From NCBI GenBank assembly GCA_029781035.1, contig JAKOXK010000030.1, positions 1 to 64,000 of the forward strand: 64,000 nt of DNA, given 5' to 3'. Below, one piece after another: positions 26,373-35,578 of this stretch (position 1 is its first letter; every line of letters begins with the position of its first letter). The notes beneath the pieces were generated by a model. The model worked only from the letters and a program-made list of their open reading frames with translations, was not told the origin of the DNA and did not search any database. The stretch is from Armatimonadota bacterium (GTDB lineage: Bacteria > Armatimonadota > Fimbriimonadia > Fimbriimonadales > Fimbriimonadaceae). The position numbers and the translations under genes were made by a program.

Positions 26373-27710
26373 ATGGACGGCATTGGGCGCAACATGAGCA
26401 ATCGTTTCCTATTCCTACTGGCCCTCTTGGGCCTCGCCGCCATGGCCTCTGCCGAGGTTCGATGGGGGCAAGTCGAACTTGCGTTCTTCCGCGTCCGTGG
26501 TGCTGATGGCCGCATGATCGACCTTCCGACGCAGGGCGTCGTGATCCCGGTCCGTATGGAGCGGATCCAGGCACATTCCTACAAGCAGCCAAAGCCGCCG
26601 GCGCAGAACAACATCCACTTCTTGGCTCCAGCCGTGAGCGAGGTCTACAAAAACGACCTTGGGACGAACTACTTCTATGATCCGGGCGGGCCAAGCGCAT
26701 TGGACGATGTGAACATTCTTCCAGTCGGGAACAACCAATGGTGGTACGACCTGACCCTTGGCGTGTACACGTCCACAGGCAACTCAGCCAAGATCATGAA
26801 CCGACAGTTGGGATGGACAAACTATGTCCAGGGCCTGGGTCATGATGTGCAGGCCTTCAGCAACCTGGTGTTCGATGTGGGATGGGTGTTCCAGCCCGGC
26901 CAGTTCCCGGCCGGTAGTTGGAAGTACACGATCAACATCCACAACTACTGGTCGCAGATCCCGGACTACAACAAGCCGAGGGTTCCGAACGGGCTCATCT
27001 ACTTCGCACAGGAGTGGCGTGCGTACGACTTGCTCGGAAACGGCGCTTTCCTGACGAACCAGTTTTCACCTGTGTTCAGTGGGGATGGTGACCCTCAGAT
27101 AGGATTCAGCGACGACCAGTACTGGAACGACTGGGATCCCGTGGACGGCATTTTCGCCGAAGACGAGGTGGACTACTTTGGAGGTCCGCCGAACCAGGCC
27201 AACTTCTTGATGGACCTGACGACACAGCAGGGCGGCGTGACGGACACCGTGCGGCCCTATCAAGTGTCGCTGTTCCGGGGAAAAGCTAACGGTGGGAACA
27301 TCGCCAGCCTGCAGTTCATTGACCAGAACTATTACAAGGCCCTGAAGGGCATTGTCGCGAACGGTAGCGAGGCGCCGATCCAGATCATCATGGACGGCTT
27401 CGTGAGCACGACGAACCTGACGGCTCTGTCGGCGGACATCGTGACGAAGGTGAGCACCCCAGGGCTGAGCCAGATCGTCGAAATGTACAACTTCGTGACG
27501 AACACTTGGGTTCAAGTCGATCAGCGGACAGCGGCAACGTCTGACACGCATTTGACCATCGGTGCCCCAGGGACGGCGTCGGACTATGTCGATCCTACGA
27601 ACGGCAACGATGTTCGCCTCAAGATCAGCTACAAGCAGGTCGGTCCGGTCACTCAGTCTCTCTGGGGATGCAGTGTCGATCTTGGTAACTGGCTGGCGAC
27701 CCATCCTTGA
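26373..27710 (+). CDS. Secreted protein of unknown function
   Basis: 445 aa from ATG 26373, chosen because AGGGAGGG lies 8 nt upstream; the ORF-track start at 26130 is rejected. Signal peptide MSNRFLFLLALLGLAAMASA with cleavage before EVRWGQ. The mature protein is aromatic- and Asn-rich with beta character (VQAFSNLVFDVGWVFQPGQF, SWKYTINIHNYWSQIP, QIGFSDDQYWNDWD). It has a closing jelly-roll-like section (VEMYNFVTNTWVQVDQRTA, NDVRLKISYKQVG). No named family is recognised and no sorting signal is seen. It is closed by a hairpin terminator. Confidence 0.72.
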   Translation: MDGIGRNMSNRFLFLLALLGLAAMASAEVRWGQVELAFFRVRGADGRMIDLPTQGVVIPVRMERIQAHSYKQPKPPAQNNIHFLAPAVSEVYKNDLGTNYFYDPGGPSALDDVNILPVGNNQWWYDLTLGVYTSTGNSAKIMNRQLGWTNYVQGLGHDVQAFSNLVFDVGWVFQPGQFPAGSWKYTINIHNYWSQIPDYNKPRVPNGLIYFAQEWRAYDLLGNGAFLTNQFSPVFSGDGDPQIGFSDDQYWNDWDPVDGIFAEDEVDYFGGPPNQANFLMDLTTQQGGVTDTVRPYQVSLFRGKANGGNIASLQFIDQNYYKALKGIVANGSEAPIQIIMDGFVSTTNLTALSADIVTKVSTPGLSQIVEMYNFVTNTWVQVDQRTAATSDTHLTIGAPGTASDYVDPTNGNDVRLKISYKQVGPVTQSLWGCSVDLGNWLATHP

Positions 27711-27729
27711 TGGTGCCGAGGACTTGAAG

Positions 27730-27758
27730 GCAGAGCCCGGCATTTTGCCGGGCTCTGC
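27730..27758 (+). terminator. Hairpin terminator
   Basis: GCAGAGCCCGGC pairs perfectly with GCCGGGCTCTGC around ATTTT, 19 nt after the stop of 26373-27710. The following GATTA is not a clear U-tract. Confidence 0.7.
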
Positions 27759-27823
27759 GATTAATGAGGCCTGGCTTTGGGTTCCGTAACCTATCGTTAA
27801 CAGGTGACAATCACGATTGCGTC

Positions 27824-28621
27824 GTGAAGCGCGCGTTTACACTCATTGAGCTTCTGGTCGTCATTGCGATCATTGCGATACTCGCTGCCATCCTCTTCCC
27901 GGTCTTCGCCCAGGCGAAAGAGGCCGCGAAAAAGACAAGCTGCTTGAGCAACACCAAGCAAATGGCCACGGCCCTTTTCCTCTATGCAGGGGACAACGAG
28001 GACACGCTGTGCCAGACGAGTTGGGAGAAGGACTCGATGCATCCGTACCAGGTGCATTGGACGTTCCTGATGCAGCCTTACATCAGGAACTGGAACATCT
28101 TCCGTTGTCCATCGGACACGACGCCAGTCACGCCGAAGAACCCCTGTCCAAACGGAATTCAGGACTTCGGCAAATTGCCAATGACCTGTGACTGGCAAGC
28201 ACCGGAGTACAGCTACATTCCGAACTACAACTGCTTGCCGGCACACGACTGGCGGCCGGGGCCGCTGACTCAGTTCACCGAGCCGGCGAACGTGATCATG
28301 GTGACGGAAAGGCGGAACAAGCTGTTGAGCGGGTATGTCATCGGTCAGCAGAAGGGCCTGAGCGCGTTCAACCCGTCACAACCTTGTCCTACTGACAACT
28401 ACACGATGGTCACCCCCGAGGAGGCGGTCGCTCATTTGAACGACAGCAGCGACAAGTTCGACATCGTCCGAGTTCAGTGGGATCGCCACACAGGCGGTGC
28501 CAACTACTGCTATGCCGACGGCCACGCCCGGTTCACGAAGCTGGCGCAGACTTTGGATCCTCAGCGGTATCAGTATGGAGACCGTTGGTACTCGACGCCT
28601 GCTCCGGGGACTTGCCCGTAA
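27824..28621 (+). CDS. Prepilin-like protein with H-X9-DG C-terminal motif
   Basis: 265 aa from GTG 27824, which gives the minimal leader MKRA before FTLIE and the near-consensus pilin helix [19 protein letters not shown]. The cleavage residue before Phe is Ala rather than Gly here. [22 protein letters not shown] is the phrase shared with the protein at 1281. The C-terminus carries [12 protein letters not shown] (H-X9-DG). It is exported or surface-bound and its function is unknown. The next gene starts on the base after its stop codon, so the pair is probably an operon. Confidence 0.88.
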   Translation: MKRAFTLIELLVVIAIIAILAAILFPVFAQAKEAAKKTSCLSNTKQMATALFLYAGDNEDTLCQTSWEKDSMHPYQVHWTFLMQPYIRNWNIFRCPSDTTPVTPKNPCPNGIQDFGKLPMTCDWQAPEYSYIPNYNCLPAHDWRPGPLTQFTEPANVIMVTERRNKLLSGYVIGQQKGLSAFNPSQPCPTDNYTMVTPEEAVAHLNDSSDKFDIVRVQWDRHTGGANYCYADGHARFTKLAQTLDPQRYQYGDRWYSTPAPGTCP

Positions 28622-29680
28622 ATGCTGACCGCTATTGCAGTCAGTCTGGCCATCGGCCCCGCTCTGCGTTCGCTGAGCGGGGTCGGGCTACCACCTTCGA
28701 ATTCGAGCCAGTTTGAGTTCGTCGTAATGGGCGACAACCGCCCCGCAGGCCCTGGAATGGGTGCGACGGACGTGTTCAAGCAGACGTTGAGGGAAGTCTC
28801 TTGGATCCATCCGAACTTCGTGATCTCGTCGGGCGACCTGCTCTATGGCAAAGAGGAGTCTTTGGCCGCCTACCAGAAGGAAGCGGACGAGGTCGCTGGG
28901 CTCCTTCGGCAGCTTGGAGTCCCGTTCTTCAATGCTCCCGGAAACCATGAAATCTCGGAGAGACCTGAATTCGCGGCGGAATACGTGAAGCGGTTCGGCC
29001 CTCTCTATGGCTCGTTCGAGTACGGAGGATGGCGGTTTGTCGCCCTTTGCTCAGAGGAACTCGGCTCCTCACCGGGGTTGTCACCCACACAGAACGAGTG
29101 GCTCGGTGGCCTGCTCAAACAACTGGAGCCGACGGTAGTGTTCCTTCACCGACCGGTGTTCGCCCGCCCTGGCAACGACGAGGAAGGGAAGACCGTGGCC
29201 AAACCGGAGGCGCTCCATGCCCTGTTCAGGGCGAGTGACGTCAAGGGCGTGTTCGAGGGTCATGACCACGTGTGCAACCACCAGACTCACGACGGAGTCG
29301 AGTACTGGATTTCCGGTGGAGCAGGCGCTCCCTTGGACGCCTTGCCTCAAGACGGTGGTTTCTTTCATTACTTGGTCGTCAAAGTGAACGGCGACCACAT
29401 GCAGGTCGACGTTGTGCCGTCGGGGTCGATCCAGGTTCGTCATGAAGGCAACAACGTCGAGATCGGTAACTACAGTGACGTTGACATCGAATTGGCCGAC
29501 TTCACCGTTACGACGGACAAGGTGCCGACTACTTTCAAGGTGTACAACCAGAAGAGCGGTAAGGCGAAGGATGTCGATGTTCGAGTTGTTCAGACGGAGA
29601 AGACGGTTGCTGGAGTTGTCTCACGTTTGGCGTTCACGTTGGTCAAGCACCGCATGACCGTGGTCGCCCCGAATTACTGA
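28622..29680 (+). CDS. Exported calcineurin-like metallophosphoesterase
   Basis: 352 aa. The N-terminus is weakly hydrophobic (MLTAIAVSLAIGPALRS) and may act as a signal. Metal-binding motifs of the metallophosphoesterase superfamily are in order: VVMGDNR, VISSGDLLYG, NAPGNHE, VFLHRPVF and FEGHDHVCNHQ. A C-terminal beta domain of about 110 residues (YSDVDIELADFTVTTDKV) follows. Related enzymes act as acid phosphatases or nucleotide/lipid phosphodiesterases. ATG 28622 directly abuts the TAA of the prepilin gene; a strong terminator follows the stop. Confidence 0.88.
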   Translation: MLTAIAVSLAIGPALRSLSGVGLPPSNSSQFEFVVMGDNRPAGPGMGATDVFKQTLREVSWIHPNFVISSGDLLYGKEESLAAYQKEADEVAGLLRQLGVPFFNAPGNHEISERPEFAAEYVKRFGPLYGSFEYGGWRFVALCSEELGSSPGLSPTQNEWLGGLLKQLEPTVVFLHRPVFARPGNDEEGKTVAKPEALHALFRASDVKGVFEGHDHVCNHQTHDGVEYWISGGAGAPLDALPQDGGFFHYLVVKVNGDHMQVDVVPSGSIQVRHEGNNVEIGNYSDVDIELADFTVTTDKVPTTFKVYNQKSGKAKDVDVRVVQTEKTVAGVVSRLAFTLVKHRMTVVAPNY

Positions 29681-29703
29681 TCGTTTGCGAGAGGACAGCA
29701 CTT

Positions 29704-29733
29704 GGGCTCAGTCGGCTGACTGGGCCCTCTTTT
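29704..29733 (+). terminator. Intrinsic terminator
   Basis: GGGCTCAGTC pairs with GACTGGGCCC (one G-U) around GGCT, then TCTTTT. It closes the prepilin/phosphoesterase unit. Confidence 0.88.
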
Positions 29734-29772
29734 CGTCGCTTGGAACTGTTCGGGTGAAATCGAGCGGGTCGC

Positions 29773-30648
29773 GTGGACACAAGGAAGACTCGGCAAGTAC
29801 TCGGGAAGATCGTCAAGGGGATACACGACGTCGCGAGCGAGATCGACCTCCAAATCAACGAGCGGGAGTCGTTCTGGGCCCGTTGTGACGAGACAGGTCT
29901 CTCGTTGGTCTTTGTGCACGGGCTGTTAAGCGACGCAAGCCGCGCTTGGTCCACGCGGAACAGCAGTTGGATCACGATTGCTCAAAATGAGCCGATCTTC
30001 GCGGGGATGGACATCTTTGTCGCGAACTGGTACTCGACGATCCTCGCACAAGGTTGGGCGCTTGACGACAGCACCGACGCTTTGAGCTGGGATGTGGAAA
30101 AGTGGTTGCAGGGTCACCCCCCGCTGGCGCAGTCCCGTGACATTGTGTTCGTTGGTCACAGCATGGGGGGTCTTCTCGTCCGCCGTATGCTGGTTCGGAA
30201 CCCAGGTTGGCTTGCGGAGAAGAGGATCGGAGTGGTCACCCTTGGGACGCCAGCGAGAGGCGCTTATCTTGCTGATTTGGTCGGCCCCTTGGCGGCGGGC
30301 ATGGATCAACGCCAGGTCTTGGACATTCAGCGTGAGAGCCTGGCGCTGGAAGAGCTTCACGAGGAGTTCGGTGCCTTGGTTTCGGCGTCTGGCGGAGCCT
30401 TGCTGGGAGCGGAGTTCGTGGAGAGCCATTTGCTGGTCCCCAAGAGCCGCTTCTTCCAAGCGGTGGAGGCCTTTCTGCCCTGGCCCCAGCCAGTCGTCGT
30501 GCTCGGCTCACAGGGCGGCTACTTCGGACCGCCAACGGTCTTGCCGAACACCAACCACCGGTCGATCAGCCGACCAACGAGCGCCCGCCACCCGAGTCAC
30601 CGAGCGCTCTGTCGGTTCGTCGCCGGCTTCCGCGACGTAGGTCACTGA
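29773..30648 (+). CDS. Alpha/beta hydrolase, DUF676/PGAP1-like lipase
   Basis: 291 aa cytoplasmic-looking hydrolase. LSLVFVHGLLSDASRAW forms the oxyanion region, VFVGHSMGGLLVRRML the nucleophile elbow (Ser130), VVTLGTPARGAYLADL the strand after it, and VVVLGSQGGYFGPP with the final NHRSI...SH supplies candidate Asp/His. This is the pattern of lipases/acylhydrolases of the DUF676-PGAP1 group. GTG 29773 has no obvious ribosome site. It overlaps the convergent zinc-ribbon gene by 7 bp. Confidence 0.8.
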   Translation: MDTRKTRQVLGKIVKGIHDVASEIDLQINERESFWARCDETGLSLVFVHGLLSDASRAWSTRNSSWITIAQNEPIFAGMDIFVANWYSTILAQGWALDDSTDALSWDVEKWLQGHPPLAQSRDIVFVGHSMGGLLVRRMLVRNPGWLAEKRIGVVTLGTPARGAYLADLVGPLAAGMDQRQVLDIQRESLALEELHEEFGALVSASGGALLGAEFVESHLLVPKSRFFQAVEAFLPWPQPVVVLGSQGGYFGPPTVLPNTNHRSISRPTSARHPSHRALCRFVAGFRDVGH

Positions 30649-31127
30649 TTGTGTCGGTTGTTGATCCAAGTCGATATGCCGTACAAGGCAAGACCTGCCC
30701 CGATTGTTCCAAAGACGTAGGTAAGGGTGCCGATCGGACTAGCCTCGAACTTCGGCCCATGGTCGTCGATCCCCGTCGACTTGAGCCCACCCTGCGCTTC
30801 AAGCCGGCTTCGCTCCGCCATCATTCGGTTGAAGTTCGAGGAATCGATACCGTTAGACACGACGAGGCACACGATAGCGAGGGCGAACGCGATTCCTCCG
30901 TAGGCTAGGAACCTCTTGCCCTGTATCTGGCCCTCGATTCTTGCCTCAGTTTCTGGATCCATCATGCCGCAGCGGGCACAGTAGTAGCCGCCTTGGAACC
31001 ACTCGTGATCGTGGTGCCCGACAGGCTTGCGCTGAGGCAAAGGCCGTTGGTCGGATCCGCAATAGGGGCAAAAGTCGAAGCCGTCTTCGACAGCGAGCCG
31101 GCACTGCGGGTTGCCGCACGTTGTCAT
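30642..31127 (-). CDS. Zinc-ribbon membrane protein
   Basis: 161 aa. Two zinc knuckles open the protein, CGNPQCRLAVEDGFDFCPYCG and YYCARCG. Two membrane helices follow: FLAYGGIAFALAIVCLVVSNG and GTLTYVFGTIGAGLALYGI, with a charged loop between. Proteins of this architecture are common and unassigned. ATG 31127; no ribosome site stands out. Confidence 0.72.
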   Translation of the reverse strand: MTTCGNPQCRLAVEDGFDFCPYCGSDQRPLPQRKPVGHHDHEWFQGGYYCARCGMMDPETEARIEGQIQGKRFLAYGGIAFALAIVCLVVSNGIDSSNFNRMMAERSRLEAQGGLKSTGIDDHGPKFEASPIGTLTYVFGTIGAGLALYGISTWINNRHNQ

Positions 31128-31168
31128 GAGGCAATTCTGTCATGCTTGGGGGCGCTATCGTCTTGGCA

Positions 31169-32503
31169 CTATCCCAACTTTCGCTTGAGGAAGTCGAGAA
31201 TCACGTCCACGATCTCGGGATTGAACTCGCCCCCCTTTCCCCATTTGGCCGCGCTGTCCTTCATCGATGTTGTGCGCATGAAAGCGTGGTCGCTGTTCTT
31301 GATGAGTCTGAACTCGGCGGTTCCTGGACGGAGGGTTTCGACCGTCTTGGCGATCCTTTCGTGATCGTCTCTGCCAGAGAGAAAATCGTTCTCGCTGTAG
31401 ACAGCCAGAACGTTGGTCTTCGCCGTGGTCCATGCCTGCCCCAAGTTGGTGTGCTCGAGTTCACGGAAGAACGGAATGCCGACGCCCGAGTAGGTTTCCC
31501 CGTCGGGGAACGTGGCGTTGACGAACGATGCCAGTTCGGGGTCGGACTTGGCGACTTCCTTCGGCGACTGGCCCTTGTCAAAGACAAGGTAAGTCACAGC
31601 GGCCAGTTGCTTTTGTTCTTCATCGAGGTTGCCCTCGTTTGTGTCCGAGAGTTCAACTTGGCGACGGGTGTTCTCCAGCATGTATTCCGTGAATGACTTG
31701 AAGAGGGTTCCATTCACGATGAGGGCCTTGACGGGTACTTGACTAGCGACCAAGGGCCCGAAACAACCGCCCATGCTGTGGCCAAAGATCGCCACTCGAT
31801 CCGGATCGACGAAGTCGAGGCTCTTAACAAGCCGCAGGGCCTGAACATAGGCGTCGCACTCAGCATTGAAGGTCAGGTCCTTGTAGGCTGGCCCCTCACT
31901 GTCGCCTTGTCCTGGCTTATCGATACGTGCTGTCACGTAGCCGGCGTTCGCAATCGGTCCCAGAACATTCCCGTAGGGTATTGACGGGAAAGGGCCATCG
32001 AGTGAGTAAGCGCCGATACCACCGATCATGAACAAGACCGGGTGTTTGCCAGACGTCTTCGGTTTGGTCAAGATGATCCTGATTCTCTTGCCTTGACTCA
32101 CAACTTGGTCGTAGACGACGTCAAGCTGTGCCTCAGTCTGGCGCGGTCGCTCGACGAGTGGCCTCGATGCTGTGGACTCGTGGCCGTCATGAAGGAACGT
32201 GACGGTCACTTTGTCCCCAGCGTTCAATCTTCGGACCTGGTCAACCAATTGGGCGCTGGTGTCGAGTGCGTTGCCATTGAACGTCAACAGCGTGTCGCCG
32301 GGCTGAAGTCCAAGTGTCTCGGCTGTCCCGCCTGGAACAGTCCGATCGACGTGGAGCCCTTTCTTGCCGGCCGTAGGAGTGGCCGAAATGCCGAGATATC
32401 CCTTGCGGGGGAGTGGGTCACCACGAAGCGGATCTTGCAAGGGTTGCGAAAAAGCGGCGAATGCGATGAGAGACAGCATCATGTTCTCATACGGCTTGAG
32501 CAT
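31169..32503 (-). CDS. Secreted alpha/beta hydrolase with N-terminal PDZ domain
   Basis: About 444 aa from ATG 32503; ATG 32482 (MMLSLIAFAAFSQ) may be the real signal start. A PDZ domain comes first (GYLGISATPTAGKKGL, GTAETLGLQPGDTLLTFNG), then a dienelactone hydrolase/lipase-like catalytic domain: PVLFMIGGIGAYSLDGP, VTARIDKPGQGDSEG, VAIFGHSMGGCFGPLVA (nucleophile Ser), NVLAVYSENDFLSG (Asp) and NSDHAF (His). It probably cleaves an ester or peptide bond outside the cytoplasm; PDZ fusion to this fold suggests substrate docking. Specificity unknown. Confidence 0.85.
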   Translation of the reverse strand: MLKPYENMMLSLIAFAAFSQPLQDPLRGDPLPRKGYLGISATPTAGKKGLHVDRTVPGGTAETLGLQPGDTLLTFNGNALDTSAQLVDQVRRLNAGDKVTVTFLHDGHESTASRPLVERPRQTEAQLDVVYDQVVSQGKRIRIILTKPKTSGKHPVLFMIGGIGAYSLDGPFPSIPYGNVLGPIANAGYVTARIDKPGQGDSEGPAYKDLTFNAECDAYVQALRLVKSLDFVDPDRVAIFGHSMGGCFGPLVASQVPVKALIVNGTLFKSFTEYMLENTRRQVELSDTNEGNLDEEQKQLAAVTYLVFDKGQSPKEVAKSDPELASFVNATFPDGETYSGVGIPFFRELEHTNLGQAWTTAKTNVLAVYSENDFLSGRDDHERIAKTVETLRPGTAEFRLIKNSDHAFMRTTSMKDSAAKWGKGGEFNPEIVDVILDFLKRKLG

Positions 32504-32620
32504 CGTTGTTAGCGCCCGAGCCATGTCGAGCCGCCTTGTGGCGGATCAGATTGAGCCGAAGGACCGACAGATAGGCTAGTGAATGGCGGCTCCTGATCCT
32601 GTACCCGGACTTCGGGCCGC

Positions 32621-33721
32621 TCAAGTAGTCGGCGCGCTGGGCGGAGGGTTGGTCTTGGCCCGACCGATCGTGAGGTACTCGCCGAGATTGTGCAACGTGA
32701 AGAGGCCGACAGTTCGGCCGTCTTCGACGACTGGAACCGTTGAGCAACAGCCAGATGCGATCTTTCGAGCAACGGATTCGGCTGACTCAGTGGGAGCGGC
32801 GACGACAAAGTCGCGTTCCATTGACTCGGCGACCGTTCGGTGGGGGTTTCCTCGGGCCAGCGCTTCAAGGAGGCGTGCTTTGGTCAAAACGCCCACGACC
32901 TTGCCTTCGTGTGTGATAGGAAAGTCCTCTTGAAATCCTGCAACGACATGTTGAGCGGCGGTGTCAAGTGTGTCCTCGAGGTCCAAAGTCCGAAACTCGG
33001 TTACCATGACATTGGCGACGGTGACGCCCTCCAAGTTCGCACGGAACTCGACGCTCTGAGACTCGGTCGCTGCGCCGAACCAGACGAACAGAGCGACGAA
33101 CACCAGGAGAGGGTTGAAGAAGAAGCCGACGAAGGCCATGACGACGGCAATGCTCTGTCCGACGGCCGCAGCCACCCGAGTGGCATCAAGAAACGGAAGC
33201 TTGAGTGCCAAGAGGGCGCGAAGAACACGGCCGCCGTCCATCGGAAACGCGGGAATCAGGTTGAAGAGCACGAGCGCCACGTTGACGACGAACATCTTGT
33301 TGAGGAGGTTTCCTCCTTCGAGAGAGATCTCGTCGACTTTGCCCCATCCGTGAGTCGCCGTTAGGAGGATCGCGAACAGTAATGCAAGGACGACGTTCAC
33401 GGCAGGGCCAGCTGCTGCGACCAGCAGCTCTTCGGCTGGCTTTTCGGGAATGTGGTCGAGATGGGCGACTCCACCGATCGGCAGGAGAGTGATGTCTCGG
33501 GTCTTGACGCCGAAGCGTCGCGCCGTCAGCGCGTGCCCCAGTTCGTGCAGGACGACGACCATGAACAACAGGAGGATGAAGCCTATCCCCAGCAGGGCGT
33601 CAATGATGCTGTGGCGCTCCAAGTAAGCACTGACACCGATCCAAAGGAGGAGGAAGGCAAAGGTGAAGTGGACGAGGATCTGGATCCCTGCGATCCGTCC
33701 GACGCGCCAAGACCACTTCAT
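32621..33721 (-). CDS. Site-2 protease family (M50) zinc protease with CBS domains
   Basis: Intramembrane metalloprotease of 366 aa from ATG 33721; the ORF-track start at 34063 overlaps the neighbour. Zinc motif HELGH (H59-E60-L-G-H63) lies in the second helix; the third ligand is Asp162 in FPMDGGR. Four to six membrane helices are followed by a tandem CBS pair (VMVTEFRTLDLEDTL, FPITHEGKVVGVLTKARLLEAL; VPVVEDGRTVGLFTLHNLGEYL). This is the SpoIVFB-like M50 subgroup in which CBS domains sense nucleotides. Substrate unknown; no anti-sigma or sporulation gene is in the window. Confidence 0.92.
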   Translation of the reverse strand: MKWSWRVGRIAGIQILVHFTFAFLLLWIGVSAYLERHSIIDALLGIGFILLLFMVVVLHELGHALTARRFGVKTRDITLLPIGGVAHLDHIPEKPAEELLVAAAGPAVNVVLALLFAILLTATHGWGKVDEISLEGGNLLNKMFVVNVALVLFNLIPAFPMDGGRVLRALLALKLPFLDATRVAAAVGQSIAVVMAFVGFFFNPLLVFVALFVWFGAATESQSVEFRANLEGVTVANVMVTEFRTLDLEDTLDTAAQHVVAGFQEDFPITHEGKVVGVLTKARLLEALARGNPHRTVAESMERDFVVAAPTESAESVARKIASGCCSTVPVVEDGRTVGLFTLHNLGEYLTIGRAKTNPPPSAPTT

Positions 33722-33786
33722 GTTTTTGGGGATACACCGGAAAGTGATTCGGGGACAGCCAAAAGGCCCTGGTCTCGGGCGTTCCG

Positions 33787-34137
33787 TCACTTCTTGGCGG
33801 CGAAGTAGGCCGCAAGGACAAGGAACGCGAAAGAAACGGCATGGTTGACGGTCGGCTTCTCCTTGTACACGAACAAGGCGAAGACGGCGAATGTGCCGAT
33901 ACTGAGCAGCTCTTGAATGACTTTGAGCTGCGTGACGGAAAGGAACTCGCTGCCCATCCGGTTTGCGGGCACTTGGAGGCAGTATTCGAAGAATGCAATG
34001 CCCCAACTGGCGAAGATCACGGCCCACAACGGGGCAGACTTGAACTTGAGGTGTCCGTACCACGCCGTGTTCATGAAGGTGTTCGAAAGGACGAGGAGCG
34101 ACACAGGCAAGACGAGTCGTTTCATGAGAAGACTCAT
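33787..34137 (-). CDS. DMT-superfamily DUF486 membrane protein
   Basis: 116 aa with four helices. It matches the DUF486 family closely: LVLSNTFMNTAWYGHLKFK, LWAVIFASWGIAFFEYCLQVPANRMG, LSVTQLKVIQELLSIGTF and an ending in AAYFAAKK. Small multidrug-resistance-like fold, role unknown. ATG 34137 is preferred (MSLLMKRLVLPV); ATG 34125 is possible. It lies between asnA and the M50 gene on the same strand. Confidence 0.88.
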   Translation of the reverse strand: MSLLMKRLVLPVSLLVLSNTFMNTAWYGHLKFKSAPLWAVIFASWGIAFFEYCLQVPANRMGSEFLSVTQLKVIQELLSIGTFAVFALFVYKEKPTVNHAVSFAFLVLAAYFAAKK

Positions 34138-34223
34138 TCTTGGCAGAATTGTGGGGTTTCGGCCAGCCAAAGGACCGCGACCCAGGAGTGGCCTGAGGGC
34201 AGAGCCCCCAGGCCGCCTGGTCT

Positions 34224-35363
34224 TCACTCTAGGGTGAAGATGTTCTTCTTGGCACAGATTTCTTTGAGTTGCTTCGGCCAAACCGTGACGCTGACCTCGC
34301 CGAGATGGGCCTTGCGGAGGAGCCACATGAGGACACGCGACTGCCCGATGCCTCCACCCACGCTGAGTGGAATCTGATCATGGAGGATCGCCTGGTGGTA
34401 AGGCAGGTTGAGGAAGCTCAGTTGCTCGGTGATTTCGAGTTGCTGGCGCAAGGTGTCCTTCGTGACCCGGACTCCCATCGAGCTGAGTTCGTGTCGCCGT
34501 TTCGTGACGGAGTTCCAGACGAGGATGTCGCCGTTGAGTCCATGGAACACTTCACCGTTCTTTTCAATTGTCGGCGTGACCCAGTCGTCATAGTCCGCGG
34601 CCCGCATTTCATGGGGATAGCCGTCTTTGAGCACCCAACCGATCCCAATGATGAACACGGCAGGAAACTTCTGCAGGATCTGCGTCTCACGCTGCTTTCG
34701 TGGCAAGTCCGGGTACATCTCAAGGATCTCTTCGGCGTGGAGGAACGTCAGTTCCTCAGGTAGTTCCGGGTATCTCGGATCTCGGAGTGCGGGCCAGTTG
34801 GTCAAGACAAACGTTTCGGCGCCTTTGAGGACTTTCCAGATGCGCGTGACGACGTCCTTGAGGAAGTCGAGGTTGCGCTCGTTCGGGAGCATGACTCGTT
34901 CCCAGTCCCACTGGTCCACATACGCGCTGTGGTCGTGGTCGAGGAAGTAGTCCTTGCGCACAGCCCGCATGTCCGTCACGAGCCCTTCGCCTGGATCCAT
35001 GTCGAACTGCTTCAGGGCCATTCTCTTCCACTTGGTGGCTGCTTGGACGATCTGCGCATCGATGCGCTTCTCCAGCCCGAGCCCACAAGGGAAGTCGATG
35101 GGCGTGCGGCTTCCGTCGCGGTCAAGATAATCGTTCACGCCACTGTCTTTGTCCACAATGAGTGGCACTTCCACACGGATGAGGTTCAGTTCGCGACAGA
35201 GTCCGTCTTCGATGAACCGCTTCGTTGCGGCGACAGCGACTTGTGTCTCCTTAGGTGACAGAAGGGATTTGTAGTCGTTTGGGAGGATCTTCTCGACTTC
35301 TTCGTAAGTCGAGACACCTGGCCCGGCAAGATCAGCCTTCTTGTCTATGGTCACGTGTGCCAT
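34224..35363 (-). CDS. asnA: Aspartate-ammonia ligase (asparagine synthetase A)
   Basis: Cytoplasmic enzyme making asparagine from aspartate, ammonia and ATP, with a class II aminoacyl-tRNA-synthetase fold. Family signatures are present: ELNLIRVEVPLIVDKDSGVNDYLD, VDQWDWERVM, HAEEILEMYPDLPRKQRE, and the ATP-binding end IPLSVGGGIGQSRVLMWLL. It is 379 aa, about 50 longer than the E. coli enzyme (330). ATG 35363 has TAGGAAAG upstream. It may be cotranscribed with the DUF486 gene 86 bp downstream. Confidence 0.96.
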   Translation of the reverse strand: MAHVTIDKKADLAGPGVSTYEEVEKILPNDYKSLLSPKETQVAVAATKRFIEDGLCRELNLIRVEVPLIVDKDSGVNDYLDRDGSRTPIDFPCGLGLEKRIDAQIVQAATKWKRMALKQFDMDPGEGLVTDMRAVRKDYFLDHDHSAYVDQWDWERVMLPNERNLDFLKDVVTRIWKVLKGAETFVLTNWPALRDPRYPELPEELTFLHAEEILEMYPDLPRKQRETQILQKFPAVFIIGIGWVLKDGYPHEMRAADYDDWVTPTIEKNGEVFHGLNGDILVWNSVTKRRHELSSMGVRVTKDTLRQQLEITEQLSFLNLPYHQAILHDQIPLSVGGGIGQSRVLMWLLRKAHLGEVSVTVWPKQLKEICAKKNIFTLE

Positions 35364-35471
35364 GGCGTTTCTTTCCTACGCCGGAAAGATTACGGATGTG
35401 CGTTCGTGGGAATCACTCGGGACTGACGCCGCGGACCGGGCGGTAGGCTCGTGTGCAAGAGCTCCCAAAGG

Positions 35472-35477
35472 TAGACT
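35472..35477 (+). promoter_or_regulatory. Possible -10 hexamer of tRNA gene (TAGACT)
   Basis: TAGACT ends 12 nt before the tRNA, a normal distance for a -10 element. The -35 is not recognisable. Confidence 0.35.
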
Positions 35478-35489
35478 TCCGCCATCCTT

Positions 35490-35565
35490 GGGCCTGTAGC
35501 TCAGTGGTCAGAGCGGGCGGCTCATAACCGCTTGGTCGCGAGTTCGATCCTCGCCGGGCCCACCA
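35490..35565 (+). tRNA. tRNA with CAU anticodon (elongator Met or lysidine-modified Ile)
   Basis: 76 nt with the CCA end encoded. The acceptor GGGCCTG pairs with CGGGCCC (one G-U). The D-arm is GCTC/GAGC, the anticodon stem GGCGG/CCGCT has loop CTCATAA (CAU at 34-36), and the T-arm is GCGAG-TTCGATC-CTCGC. A G1-C72 pair excludes the initiator tRNA. Elongator tRNA-Met and tRNA-Ile2 cannot be separated by eye. It lies 13 bp from the stop of lepB on the other strand. Confidence 0.95.
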
Positions 35566-35578
35566 AGGATCCAGATCG

